A DNA stretch of 64,000 bases from Euphorbia lathyris. Lineage: Eukaryota > Streptophyta > Magnoliopsida > Malpighiales > Euphorbiaceae. Below, one piece after another: positions 1 through 9,150 of this stretch. The position numbers and the translations under genes were made by a program. Every line of letters starts with the position of its first letter. Position 1 is the first letter of the stretch. The notes under the pieces were generated by a model. The model was not told the DNA's origin and made no database searches. It was given only the letters and a program-made list of their open reading frames with translations. The DNA lies in NCBI RefSeq assembly GCF_963576675.1, contig NC_088912.1:60148895-60212894 (forward strand), given 5' to 3'.

Positions 1-3
1 CAA

Positions 4-381
4 TACGTGAGGCGTGTACCACCATACACGGGGCGTGGAACATATGTAAAAAATGATTAACCTAATCCTGAAAGTCAGACTGCACGGTCTCCCTGAGTCA
101 ACTATCCATACGCGGGACGTACCACCTTACACGCGGGGCGTGTAAGGAAGTTCTTCAATGTAAAAAGCTCAGAGACACATTTACGCGGGGCGTGCTTCAG
201 CGACGCACGGCGTAAAAGACCCAATTCAAACATTAAAAACTCAGAGACTCAAACATGCGAGGCGTATCCCAGTCTACACGGGGCGTGTTTGAGACAACAA
301 GATCTGGAATTGGTCCACATGCAGGAGATTTCTGACGGAATGGGCAAACACGCGAGGCGTTCCACACCCTACACGAGGCAT
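4..381 (+). promoter_or_regulatory. U3 array of five paired 11-bp GC-rich motifs (5' LTR copy)
   Basis: Five direct pairs of a motif close to ACGCGGGGCGT, at 4/26, 110/131, 183/203, 255/276 and 350/371. Start-to-start distances within pairs are 22, 21, 20, 21 and 21 bp, about two helical turns. Pairs are 72-106 bp apart. The array ends about 80 bp upstream of the TATA box at 460, the position expected for an LTR enhancer. The binding factor is unknown; the CGCG core resembles sites of plant CAMTA proteins, but that is inference. Confidence 0.7.
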
Positions 382-459
382 ATTATGGGATTTCTGCACA
401 AAATCATGTTCCTCCATGCTTGCACCTTGTGGAATTATAATCTTACCCATAGCTTGATG

Positions 460-468
460 TATAAATAA
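460..468 (+). promoter_or_regulatory. TATA box of element A 5' LTR
   Basis: TATAAATAA lies about 1.04 kb before the LTR end and just after the motif array. The same sequence is at 8107-8115 in the 3' LTR. Transcription would start about 30 bp downstream. Confidence 0.7.
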
Positions 469-1508
469 GAGTGACTAGCACTCATCTTGCATACCCTAGA
501 TATTAGACACCTTGTAATATACTTTCTTGAGATTAAATTCTTATCATTTGTAGTTTTAGATTTTGTTTTTAGGCTTTATAAAGCCAAACTCTTCCACCTT
601 GAGAGCTTGTTCGTTGATTCCGGCATTCCATCAAAGTTCCGCTCCATCTCCGTGCACCAAGCTCGAAAGCTCCACCATCCAAGTCCTAAGAGACGGCTTT
701 GAGTCCGGTTAGCTAGTTTCGAGGGTGGATTCTTCCCTTTTCACTTGCTAATTAGCTTGAACTCATCCCATGTACTAGGCTTGGTTGTAATTCATATTTA
801 CATTCTCCATATTTATAATCTATGATTCATAATCTTCTTTTCTATATATGTGTTGATGTTTGTTACTAGTTTTGATATTCATAATTGATTATTGTGTAGG
901 AGAACGCGATTTCCGACGCCATTCGGGCTATCTTTAGGGATTCATATAGGTGTTGCCTTACCGGAAGTGACAAACCGGAAACCGTAGGAATTGACAAGCC
1001 GCGGAACTTACGGGCCCTAATTTCTGATCCCGAGCATTAGACACGCCTTGACTAGGAACCACGTACTCTAAGTACCTCACGGGTCGGTCACACTACACGT
1101 AGTCATCATTGCAAGAGCAAACCATCAACTGTATAAACATTAGAAGTCGTTATTTGTCATAGTTATAACTTATCGCATCCACATCATTTCGTAGAGTTTC
1201 GTTATATAAATTCGCCTCACCCGTAGTTAGGAGTAGTTTGTAGTTGGTCCCCATATCAACCTCAAAGTATTCACCGCTTAAATAACGTATAAAACCGAGT
1301 CGTTTAATACTTGCAGTTATAAATCCCGTGAATTCGATACCCGATCTTAACCGGATTATTACTTGATACGACGGGGTACACTTGCCCCTAAGTAGTGATG
1401 TCTAGTTAAGATAGAGCATTTAGAAAGATCACATTCATAGTCGTAACGCACTTATAATATACATTTTGTCGTAGAAAACACTACACTAGACGGCACGCAT
1501 CAAGTTTT

Positions 1509-1526
1509 TGGCGCCGTTGCCGGGGA
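1509..1526 (+). other. Primer-binding site of element A (tRNA-Asp type)
   Basis: TGGCGCCGTTGCCGGGGA begins six bases after the LTR end. It is complementary to the 3' end of plant tRNA-Asp, the usual primer of Athila/Tat gypsy elements. Confidence 0.9.
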
Positions 1527-1744
1527 TTTATAATATTTTGCAATATTAGACAAAAACGTTTTATTGTTAGTTTAAGCATTCTTTTTGTATAAATTGTTTA
1601 TATATACTTTTACTAACATCATTCTTTCTTGTTGATATTGTATTTTATTTCATTATTTTTATGCACACCTGATCTCGAAGTTGTCCTCTCGTTCCTATTG
1701 ATCTCGAAATTGAACGTACTCTTTGTAGGATTCGGAGAGAGAAA

Positions 1745-3162
1745 ATGGCAAACCCCAACGCCGAGGTCAACCAGCCCGAAGGAAACCAAAGGCCGCATAT
1801 GAACAACATCCGCGGGGGCAACGACACACGTTCGATGATGGAGATCCTTGCTCCGCATCGTCCCTAAAACCGTAACGGAATTGTCGCCCCCACGATACCG
1901 GTCAACACGTACGAGATAAAGACCGACATGATCCAGGTGATACAACAATGCGGTCAATTCGGAGGGGAACTCCATGAGAACCCCAACGAACATCTCGATA
2001 AATTCCTTATGTGTGTCGACACCTCTCGGCAAAATGGTGTTCCCATTGAGGCTGTGAGATTAAAGTTGTTTCCTTTTTCTTTAACAGGACAGGCGTTGGA
2101 GTGGCTACACTCGTTGGAGGCAGGATCCATCATGTCATGGGAGGAGCTCGAGAAGGAGTTCCTTTCCTACTATTTCCCACCGTCCAAAACGGTCAAGTTA
2201 CGGACTGATATCACATCTTTTAGGCAACTGGAATGCGAGGCCCTTCATGCAGCTTGGGCTAGGTTCTGGAAGTTGCTCCGAAACTGCCCCCACCATGACA
2301 TCCCAAAGCACGACTTGGTAAGCACCTTTTACCACGGTTTAACCCCCACTAATCGTGCAACTGTTGATTCCGCTGCAAGTGGGGATCTATTTCAGAAGTC
2401 AGCAAATGAGGCCTACGAGCTCATTCACGAGCTCGCGAGAAAAAGCGTGCAGTGGCAAGAGGATCGGCTTGCCAGACCGTCGCAACACCAAATGTTCCTG
2501 TGGAGAAAGAGGCTCCGAGAAGCTCCATGGCAGAAATGAATAAGAAACTTGACGCGTTAATAGCCTAGTTGAGCCTCAACAAAAGTGCATAGGTCCTAAT
2601 GTGCAATCACTGTGGTGGAGACCATGACAGACTCAATTGCCAAGCCGGTAGCCCTTTCGCCGACGACATCGAGAATGTAAGTTGTGTAGGAGGCAACCCA
2701 AGGTATAATCCTAATCCGAACTCCTATCACCACCACAATAATAATAACAGCGGTTGGCGGCCTCAGTACCAACACCCGAACTTGTCATATGGCAATAATA
2801 ATAATGTGTTGAGGCCCCCATCCGGCTTTGAGCAAGAATATCGGGAAAACGGGCTAGGGCAGTCACAAGCCATGCTCGGTAACCAGAACGCTCCACCTCC
2901 CAACAATGTACATGGCCAATCGGTCACGTCTTTGTTGAAGGATATATTAACCCGTCTTTCTGATAGCGAGGTGTTTTGCAGGGACCTTAGCCGCCAAGTA
3001 GCCCATCTAAATCGTCAGCAACAAGAAAGGCCGCTAGGAACCCTCCCGGCGAACACCGAGCAGAACCCGTGGGGCAAGAATAGGGAGTCCGGGCAGGCGA
3101 TAACACTCATGAATAGTGGAAGTTCGGACCCATCAAGTTCCAACTCGGATAACTTGCATTGA
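1745..3162 (+). pseudogene. gag of element A, broken (retrotrans_gag domain plus zinc knuckle)
   Basis: Gag would form the virus-like particle and bind element RNA. The frame opens at ATG 1745 and has an in-frame TAA at 1865-1867. It continues through a retrotrans_gag core (1928 to about 2470) recognisable by PNEHLDKFL, KLFPFSLTGQALEWL, WEELEKEFLSYYFP and ITSFRQLE. A frameshift near 2485 moves the reading frame; the downstream frame has stops near 2566 and 2590 and resumes at 2599-3162. That last part carries a CX2CX3HX4C knuckle (CNHCGGDHDRLNC), the spacing common in Athila/Tat gags, followed by an Asn/Pro-rich tail. At least one frameshift and three stops make it non-functional. The fold assignment is confident; the exact frameshift base is approximate. 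Confidence 0.85.
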
Positions 3163-3479
3163 GCCGCCGCACGAGAAAGTCGAGCTACTTCGACTCTAAA
3201 CGTAGCATTGGTTTGAATTTCTCGAACCTCCTGTTTATATGTATCATAGATTTGTTTTTATTTATTTACCCTTTTATGTAGTCTTAGTTTTCCCCTTTGA
3301 ATCATTGTTATTTTTAAATTTTAAATTTTTATTTTTACTTTTATTTCTATTTTTATTTTTGCTTTTATTTTCATTTTATTTTCTTTTTCATTTTTATTTT
3401 TATTTTTATCTTTATTCTTCTCATTTTTCATAAATTAAAAGAAAAGCAAATCCCATTGATAATCCAAAAATTCTTAAAC
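3163..3479. repeat. T-rich low-complexity tract after gag
   Basis: Non-coding stretch dominated by TTTTTATTTT-like runs (densest at 3290-3430). No gene is visible. A similar A/T-rich tract next to GC-rich dyads occurs in element F. Confidence 0.7.
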
Positions 3480-4172
3480 ACGCGGGACGTACAACCCAGT
3501 ACGCCCCGCGCATTTGCGTTTCTGACCCACTTTCCCTCAATAAAAGACACGTTACGCGGGGCGCCTCTCCTACCACGCCTCGCGTAACCTGTGACCATTA
3601 ACCCCCTTTTAAATAAATGCCACGTGGGGGGGGGGGGGGGGGCACACGGGATGTGCCCTAGGGCACACCTCGCGTGTCCTCGGGGAGTTGTGAATCACAA
3701 CTCCCCATGGCAGCTTTTTCCTTCCCCAACCTTTCCCATCACTCTCTCCTTCCCAAAAAATCTTTCCCACTTCTCCACTCCACCTCTTCCTCTCTCCAAT
3801 CACATCCCACCTTTTCAAATTTTAATCTCTTCAACTTCCCTCCATAATAAATTTTATCTTAACTACCTTCTTAATTACAACTTAAAAACATAAAAATATT
3901 AAAAAGAACTAACAAATAATAAAAACATTAATTGAAAACCATAAAAATTCAAAAACTACTCAAAACCGAAAAAATTCTTCAACTTCTGCCTTTTACGCGG
4001 GGCGTACCCCCATGCACGCCCCTCGTCCTTCCCCTTTTTTCCATCAAAAAGGGGCAAGAAGCGTAATACGCGAGGCGTGTTCCCTTTCACGCCCCGCGTA
4101 CCTTACCACTTTTGCGAATAATAACGGTCAAGAGGTGGGATACGCGTGGCGTGGCCCCTTCACGCCTCGTGT
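3480..4172. repeat. Internal cluster of six inverted motif pairs (element A)
   Basis: Pairs of ACGCGGGGCGT-like and ACGCCCCGCGT-like 11-mers, the second in reverse-complement orientation. They start at 3480/3501, 3554/3575, 3644/3665, 3995/4016, 4068/4089 and 4142/4162. Spacing is 21 bp in five pairs and 20 in the last. Each pair can fold as a hairpin with an 11-bp arm and a loop of about 10 nt. A 17-G run lies at 3626-3642. The rest of the stretch is C-rich leader ahead of the ORF at 4320. Confidence 0.75.
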
Positions 4173-4319
4173 ACCCCCTGGGAATCCGAGTTTTACTTGG
4201 ATTCCCATCCCTCTCCTATAAATACTCCCCCTTCTCCTTCTTTCTCTCCTCCACAACTTACTCCTACTTCCCCAACTCCTCTTCTACTCTTTCTAAATCA
4301 CCCACTACCCACTAGCACC

Positions 4320-5506
4320 ATGGTTAGGCGCAAACAAACCGCCAATATGCGTCCCCCACGGTTCACTCGGGCCCGTTCCTCCCATAACCAAAATGAACGA
4401 CCACCATCACCCGAACGGGAGGGAACTCCACCACTCACCCGCCAATACCGGGCTCCTTTTCATCTCCTAACCGAGGAGGAGGCCCACAATTATGAAACTC
4501 TTTGCGCGGCCACAGTCAAGGAGCTCCCGTACATCTCGGATAGCGTGCTTGATCATTATGATCTCGGCGCTCCATTCGAAGCTTGCCTCCGCGCCCTCGG
4601 TTGGTACGAGCTCTATTCTACGCACCGGTGGGTGTACCCGTCACTAATGGTGGAGTTCTTCACCACCCTCACCTCCAATGGGGTCCCCAGAGCCGCCCTC
4701 TTCAATTTTCGCCTTCACAACCGCCCCTTCTCCATTGATACTCAATGGCTCCAAAACCATTTCACTCACCAAGCAGAGGCAGGCATCGCCCATTGGCCCG
4801 ATGGTGTCTCCGCCCACGACTTTTGGACCTCCATCACCGTGTCCAAAGATTACGACATCTCTAACCTCCGTCCGGCTTGCATCCGCGACCCTATCCTCCA
4901 ACTTCTCCACCGCTTCATCTCATTCTACTTCTCGGGGAAGTCCGAGTCCACCAATGTCAACAAACACGAACTATTGGCCCTCTACTGTTGTGCCAATGGG
5001 CTCACATATGACCTCTCTTACCATGTGGCCGTCCACCTCCGCTCCACGCCCATCCGAAAGCAGGCCAAGCTCGGGTTTGGCCACCTCGTCACCATCTTTG
5101 CCCTCACCACTCTCGGTGAGGCTGCCCTTGATCGTCTCCTCAGCCTTTTGCCTCGGCCCGTGGAGAAGAATGCCTTTAAGTCTCTTAAGCGTCCGACCTC
5201 CGGCCCGGGTGAAACTTCGGGGGTGGCCCACTCTAATGAAGAAGGTGACTCAAACTCGAGCATGGGCCTCAATTTCAGTCCTCCACCCCTCCATGACTTC
5301 AATGCTCTTTATGCCCGGTTGGATATTTTGGAGGGCACCAACGTCGTGATCGGGCCCACTTCGACTCCCACTTCGATTCCCTCGACGCTCGCCTCGACGC
5401 CTCCGAGGCCCAAAGGCAAGAGGATAGGGCCAGCTTCGAAGCCTTCACCAACACCTTATATACCCACTTCAACATCCACGGAAACCCTCCTCCGCCTCAA
5501 CCATAG
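4320..5506 (+). pseudogene. ORF1-like protein of element A (Athila ORF1 / plant transposon protein type)
   Basis: About 400 residues; the most likely start is ATG 4320 in an ACCATGG context, though the frame is open from 4146. The N-terminus is basic and Pro/Arg-rich. The central part (near LTEEEAHNYE, WVYPSLMVEFF and NVNKHELLALYCCANG) resembles plant retrotransposon ORF1 proteins, which have a W/F-rich helical core and no known catalytic residues. GC content is clearly higher than in the flanks. A frameshift near 5345 diverts the frame into a hydrophobic tail ending at 5606. In the +1 frame the sequence continues as an acidic, probably coiled-coil tail rich in FDSxFDSLDARLDA-like repeats and stops at TAG 5504, so the native C-terminus was probably there. 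The function of the family is unknown. It replaces pol in this element. Confidence 0.6.
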
Positions 5507-5674
5507 TTTTCATGTGTTTTGGTTTCCTTTGTTTTGTATTTTCTTTGTTTCATTGTTATTTTCGTTCTCTCTTTATGTTTTTAATGTACTTCCTTTGTTT
5601 AGTTAATATATTTATGGTTTCCGTTTATATTTCGTGTTTATTTTTCTCAAAAATCGGCCTAAAATGCACCTTTC
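5507..5674. other. Non-coding T-rich spacer after ORF1-like gene
   Basis: Pyrimidine-rich sequence. The extended reading frame here encodes only hydrophobic low-complexity residues and is probably read out of frame. Confidence 0.5.
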
Positions 5675-5850
5675 ACGCAGGGCGTACTCCCTTTTACGCC
5701 CCGCGTGATCACCATTTTCCGGCATAAAAAGCCCAGAAACTCAAACACGTGAGGCACCCCACTTCCTGCGCCCGTGTATTTGAGTCTCTGCCCAAAAAGT
5801 GATCAAACCGTACCTCCTACGCGGGGCGCCCCTAGGGGCACGCCTCGCGT
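5675..5850. repeat. Second internal cluster of inverted motif pairs (element A)
   Basis: Three pairs: 5675/5696, a degraded pair at 5747/5767, and 5819/5840, spaced 21, 20 and 21 bp. The middle pair is flanked by CTCAAAC and a GTATTTGAG arm, extending the hairpin. The last pair is a near-perfect dyad centred on CCCCTAGGGG. Confidence 0.72.
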
Positions 5851-7280
5851 AGGACCAAACCTTTAAAAGGGTCTAATTTTAATTTCATGTATATTTTTGT
5901 TTTTGTTTTTCTCTTCTTTTGCGACGTCCTTGGAATAGACGTCATTTTAATAACGCGGAGGGCCGTACAACCCCGCACTTTCAGTTTGTTTTGCACTAAC
6001 AAAAACAAAAATAAATAAAAATCGAATAAACAACAAAATAATTGAACTAATTTATCGATTCTGAAAATTTTTCGACACACTACCTCCCTCGGAAATAAAT
6101 TAAAAGTTCTGTTATTTGTCCTTAAAATAAAAAGACGGAACACAAATGATCGGTTTTAGTGAGAAATTTTAGTCTTAATTTTGAAGTTCTAAAATTTATG
6201 CAAAGCCTAGGTTTATACTAAACAAAAGCATTGAGCCCTAACCCACATGTCATCTCCATAATGAAATTTAAAAAGGCAATAAAAACGGGATGTTTGAGAG
6301 TTTAGCGAAGACTCGATAGTACACAATTTAAACCCGAATCTTTTGTGAGGTAATTTTGAGCCTAAAAGAGTTCGTACGAGAACTCTAATTCTTTCACAAT
6401 TTTTCGAGAGCTTTGACTTCACTCGACTCATAGAGTTTGCACCTAATACCGGGTTAAGTACACCTATTTTGGTTAAAATGACAATAAATGATAAAACGAG
6501 CCCACTTAGTCTAATTCCTTTCTTAATTTATTTTTCTCGTTTTTATCAACCTCTAGGAAACCCCCTTGAGCCTACTAACCGACTTTTCTTGTTAATACCC
6601 TTTTAACAATTAACCCTCTTTTTCCTCTTGTTTAAATACCAACAAAATCAATTCGCACCCGAAATAAGCCAATGCCTTGATAAATAAGCACCTTAAACTT
6701 TTGAAATCGTTTTTGTGCCGCTCTCAAACCAAAAAGAAAAAAAAGACAATAAAGAGCAAAACGGCATTCTCAAGCTCCACACGAGCAATTTCGAGTTATA
6801 TCCTATGAACTCGCCAAGGCCAAAATAAAATACGGTGCAATCATCAAAATGGTATTTAAACTCGAGTTTTCAAAAATTAACCACTAAAAAGCCACCCACA
6901 TTACAACCCCCCTCCGGGTTCATTTTTAATATTGTCTAAACCATAGCATAAGAGGAAAAACCCGGATGAAAATGCAAACTCAAAGTGATCTCGGGTAAGT
7001 GCAAAGAAGAGTGTTAAACACCGACCCACCAAAGTTTGAACATACGAGTGAAATCCCTTGGTGAGGTACTATCGGGTTCTCAAAAGATAATCGACCCCCG
7101 TTAATATTGCCTATTAATTTTGATCATGGAGGTTTCAATTAAGTTTTGGTCACTCGATTGTTTGCGTAAGTATTTACCGAAAACTTTGCATAAAACTTTA
7201 ACTTTGAAATCACGCACTTGGTAAAACCACCCGACGGTTTGTTTCTTAATAATCTCAATCCCTTGTCTTTCGATTTCTTT
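5851..7280. other. Non-coding 3' interior of element A
   Basis: 1.4 kb of AT-rich sequence without a credible ORF. It lies where pol and envelope-position genes would sit in an autonomous Athila-type element. Sequence such as GATGAAAATGCAAACTC near 6965 resembles Athila tails, but I cannot assign a function. Confidence 0.5.
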
Positions 7281-7319
7281 TACTTGAGGACAAGTAAAAC
7301 TTCAAAGTCCGAGGAGGTT
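7281..7319 (+). other. Polypurine-tract region of element A
   Basis: TACTTGAGGACAAGTAA (7281-7297) is followed by purine-rich GTCCGAGGAGG directly before the LTR start at 7320. The same 17-base box precedes the LTR of element B at 25104-25120. Confidence 0.7.
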
Positions 7320-7557
7320 TGATAGGGGTATTTTACCCCTATCTTTTAGCGTGATTTACGGGTTAATTTTAGAAGAAATAAATAAGTTTAATTACAAAAA
7401 TAGAATGTTTTAATAAAATAACGAAATAAAAATAAATTCAGAACTTTCGGTTAACTTTCTGTATTTTTTATTAATATTAATAAATAAAATGTCAAGCTAA
7501 CTCGGCTCCCGAGAATTGTATTTCAGGTACGAGCAAGAAGTGAAAATCCACCCAAAC

Positions 7558-8028
7558 ACGCGGGGCGCATCACACCTCACGCGAGGCGTGAAACACTGGA
7601 TCAGAAATAATTGACTTATCCGCAGGCACCACGTGGGATCTAGTCATCAATACGCGAGGCGTGTACCACCATACGCGGGGCGTGGAACATATGTCAGAAA
7701 TGATTAACCTAATCCTGAAAGTCAGACTGCACGGTCTCCCTGAGTCAACTATCCATAAGCGGGACGTACCACCTTACACGCGGGGCGTGTAAGGAAGTTC
7801 TTCAATGCAAAAAGCTTAGAGACACATTTATGCGGGGCGTGCTTCAGCTACGCATAGTGTAAAAGACCCAATTCAAACATTAAAAACTCAGAGACTCAAA
7901 CACGCGAGGTGCATCCCAGTCTACGCGGGGTGTGTTTGAGACAACAAGATCTGGAATTGGTCCACATGCAGGAGATTTCTGACAGAATGGGCAAACACGC
8001 GGGGTGTTCCACACCCTACGCGAGGCGT
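7558..8028 (+). promoter_or_regulatory. U3 array of six paired 11-bp motifs (3' LTR copy)
   Basis: The extra pair is at 7558/7579 (21 bp apart). The other five correspond exactly to those in the 5' LTR at offset 7647. Several motif copies have lost a CpG (for example TGCGGGGCGT) where the 5' LTR keeps it, and the reverse also occurs. This fits methylation-driven decay after insertion. Confidence 0.7.
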
Positions 8029-8106
8029 ATTATGGGATTTCTGCACAAAATCATGTTCCTCCATGCTTGCACCTTGTGGAATTACAATCTTACCCCTAGC
8101 TTGATG

Positions 8107-8115
8107 TATAAATAA
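8107..8115 (+). promoter_or_regulatory. TATA box of element A 3' LTR
   Basis: TATAAATAA, the counterpart of 460-468. Transcription from here would read out into element B. Confidence 0.6.
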
Positions 8116-9150
8116 AAGTGACTAGCACTCATCTTGCATACCCTAGATATTAGACACCTTGTAATATACTTTCTTGAGATTAAATTCTTGTCATTTGTAG
8201 TTTTAGATTTTGTTTTTAGGCTTTATATAGCCAAACTCTTCCACCTTGAGAGCTTGTTCGTTGACTCCGGCATTCCATCAAAGTTCCGCTCCATCTCCGT
8301 GCACCAAGCTCGAAAGCTCCACCATCTAAGTCCTAAGAGACGGCTTTGAGTCCGGTTAGCTAGTTTCGAGGGTGGATTCTTCCCTTTTCACTTGCTAATT
8401 AGCTTGAACTCATCCTATGTACTAGGCTTGGTTGTAATTCATATTTACATTCTCCATATTTATAATCTATGATTCATAATCTTCTTTTCTATATATGTGT
8501 TGATGTTTGTTACTTGTTTTGATATTCATAATTGATTATTGTGTAGGAGAACGCGATTTCCGACGCCATTCGGGCTATCTTTAGGGATTCATATAGGTGT
8601 TGCCTTACCGGAAGTGACAAACCGGAAACCGTAGGAATTGACAAGCCACGAAACTTACGGGCCCTAATTTCTGATCCCGAGCATTAGACACGCCTTGACT
8701 AGGAACCATGTAGTCTAAGTACCTCACGGGTCGGTCACACTACACGTAGTCATCATTGCAAGAGCAAACCATCAACCGTATAAACATTAGAAGTCGTTAT
8801 TTGTCATAGTTATAACTTATCGCATCCACATCATTTCATAGAGTTTCGTTATATAAATTCGCCTCACCCGTAGTTAGGAGTAGTTTGTAGTTGGTCCCCA
8901 TATCAACCTCAAAGTATTCACCGCTTAAATAACGTATAAAACCGAGTCGTTTAATACTTGCAGTTATAAATCCCGTGGATTCGATACCCGGTCTTAACCG
9001 GATTATTACTTAATACGACGGGGTACACTTGCCCCTAAGTAGTGACGTCTAGTAAAGATAGAACATTTAGAAAGATCACATTCATAGTCGTAACGCACTT
9101 ACAATATACATTTTGTAATAGAAAACACTACACTAGATGGCACGCATCAG

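Larger units (their letters stand above)
1..1502 (+). repeat. 5' LTR of element A (partial)
   Basis: Collinear with the 3' LTR at 7648-9149. Ends in ...GCATCA at 1502, immediately before the primer-binding site. Positions 4-381 carry five pairs of the 11-bp ACGCGGGGCGT-like motif and a TATA box follows at 460. The two LTRs differ by a few percent by eye, and many differences are CG in one copy against TG or CA in the other. A short ORF at 487-702 recurs in the 3' LTR but has no recognisable domain. Confidence 0.93.
1..9149 (+). mobile_element. Element A: non-autonomous Ty3/gypsy (Athila/Tat-like) LTR element, left end off window
   Basis: Two near-identical LTRs flank a 5.8-kb interior: 1-1502 matches 7648-9149 with a constant offset of 7647 and no net indel. 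The 3' LTR runs 7320-9149 (1830 bp, TGAT...ATCA ends), so about 328 bp of the 5' LTR lie left of the window. The interior has a tRNA-Asp primer-binding site, a broken gag, a second ORF and a purine tract, but no protease, reverse transcriptase or integrase. It would therefore have needed proteins from an autonomous relative. It sits inside the pol gene of element B, which resumes at 9150. The target duplication cannot be tested because the left flank is missing. Confidence 0.9.
7320..9149 (+). repeat. 3' LTR of element A (1830 bp, complete)
   Basis: Starts TGATAGGGG and ends GCATCA. The first 24 bases form a hairpin: GATAGGGGT (7321-7329), loop ATTTT, ACCCCTATC (7335-7343). Six motif pairs lie at 7558-8028, one more than visible in the clipped 5' LTR (7558/7579). 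TATA is at 8107. Element B pol resumes directly after 9149. Confidence 0.95.

Noticed and set aside
4..381. Regularly spaced repeats that might be a CRISPR array
   Set aside because: Repeats are 11 bp, come in pairs, sit in a plant LTR and have no constant spacer length between pairs; no cas genes.
487..702. 71-codon ORF present in both LTRs of element A (also 8134-8349)
   Set aside because: Kept in both only because the LTRs are copies; starts at a non-ATG codon, no domain, low-complexity hydrophobic start.
1509..1526. tRNA-like sequences at 1509, 22690, 27994, 38453 and 56434 as tRNA genes
   Set aside because: Only the 3' complement of a tRNA is present, next to an LTR; these are primer-binding sites.
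3626..3642. Run of 17 G as a G-quadruplex signal
   Set aside because: A single homopolymer is more simply a slippage product or sequencing-sensitive run; no conserved partner seen.
4678..5349. 223-codon Pro/Ser-rich frame overlapping the ORF1-like gene
   Set aside because: Shadow frame of GC-rich coding sequence; composition biased and no domain.
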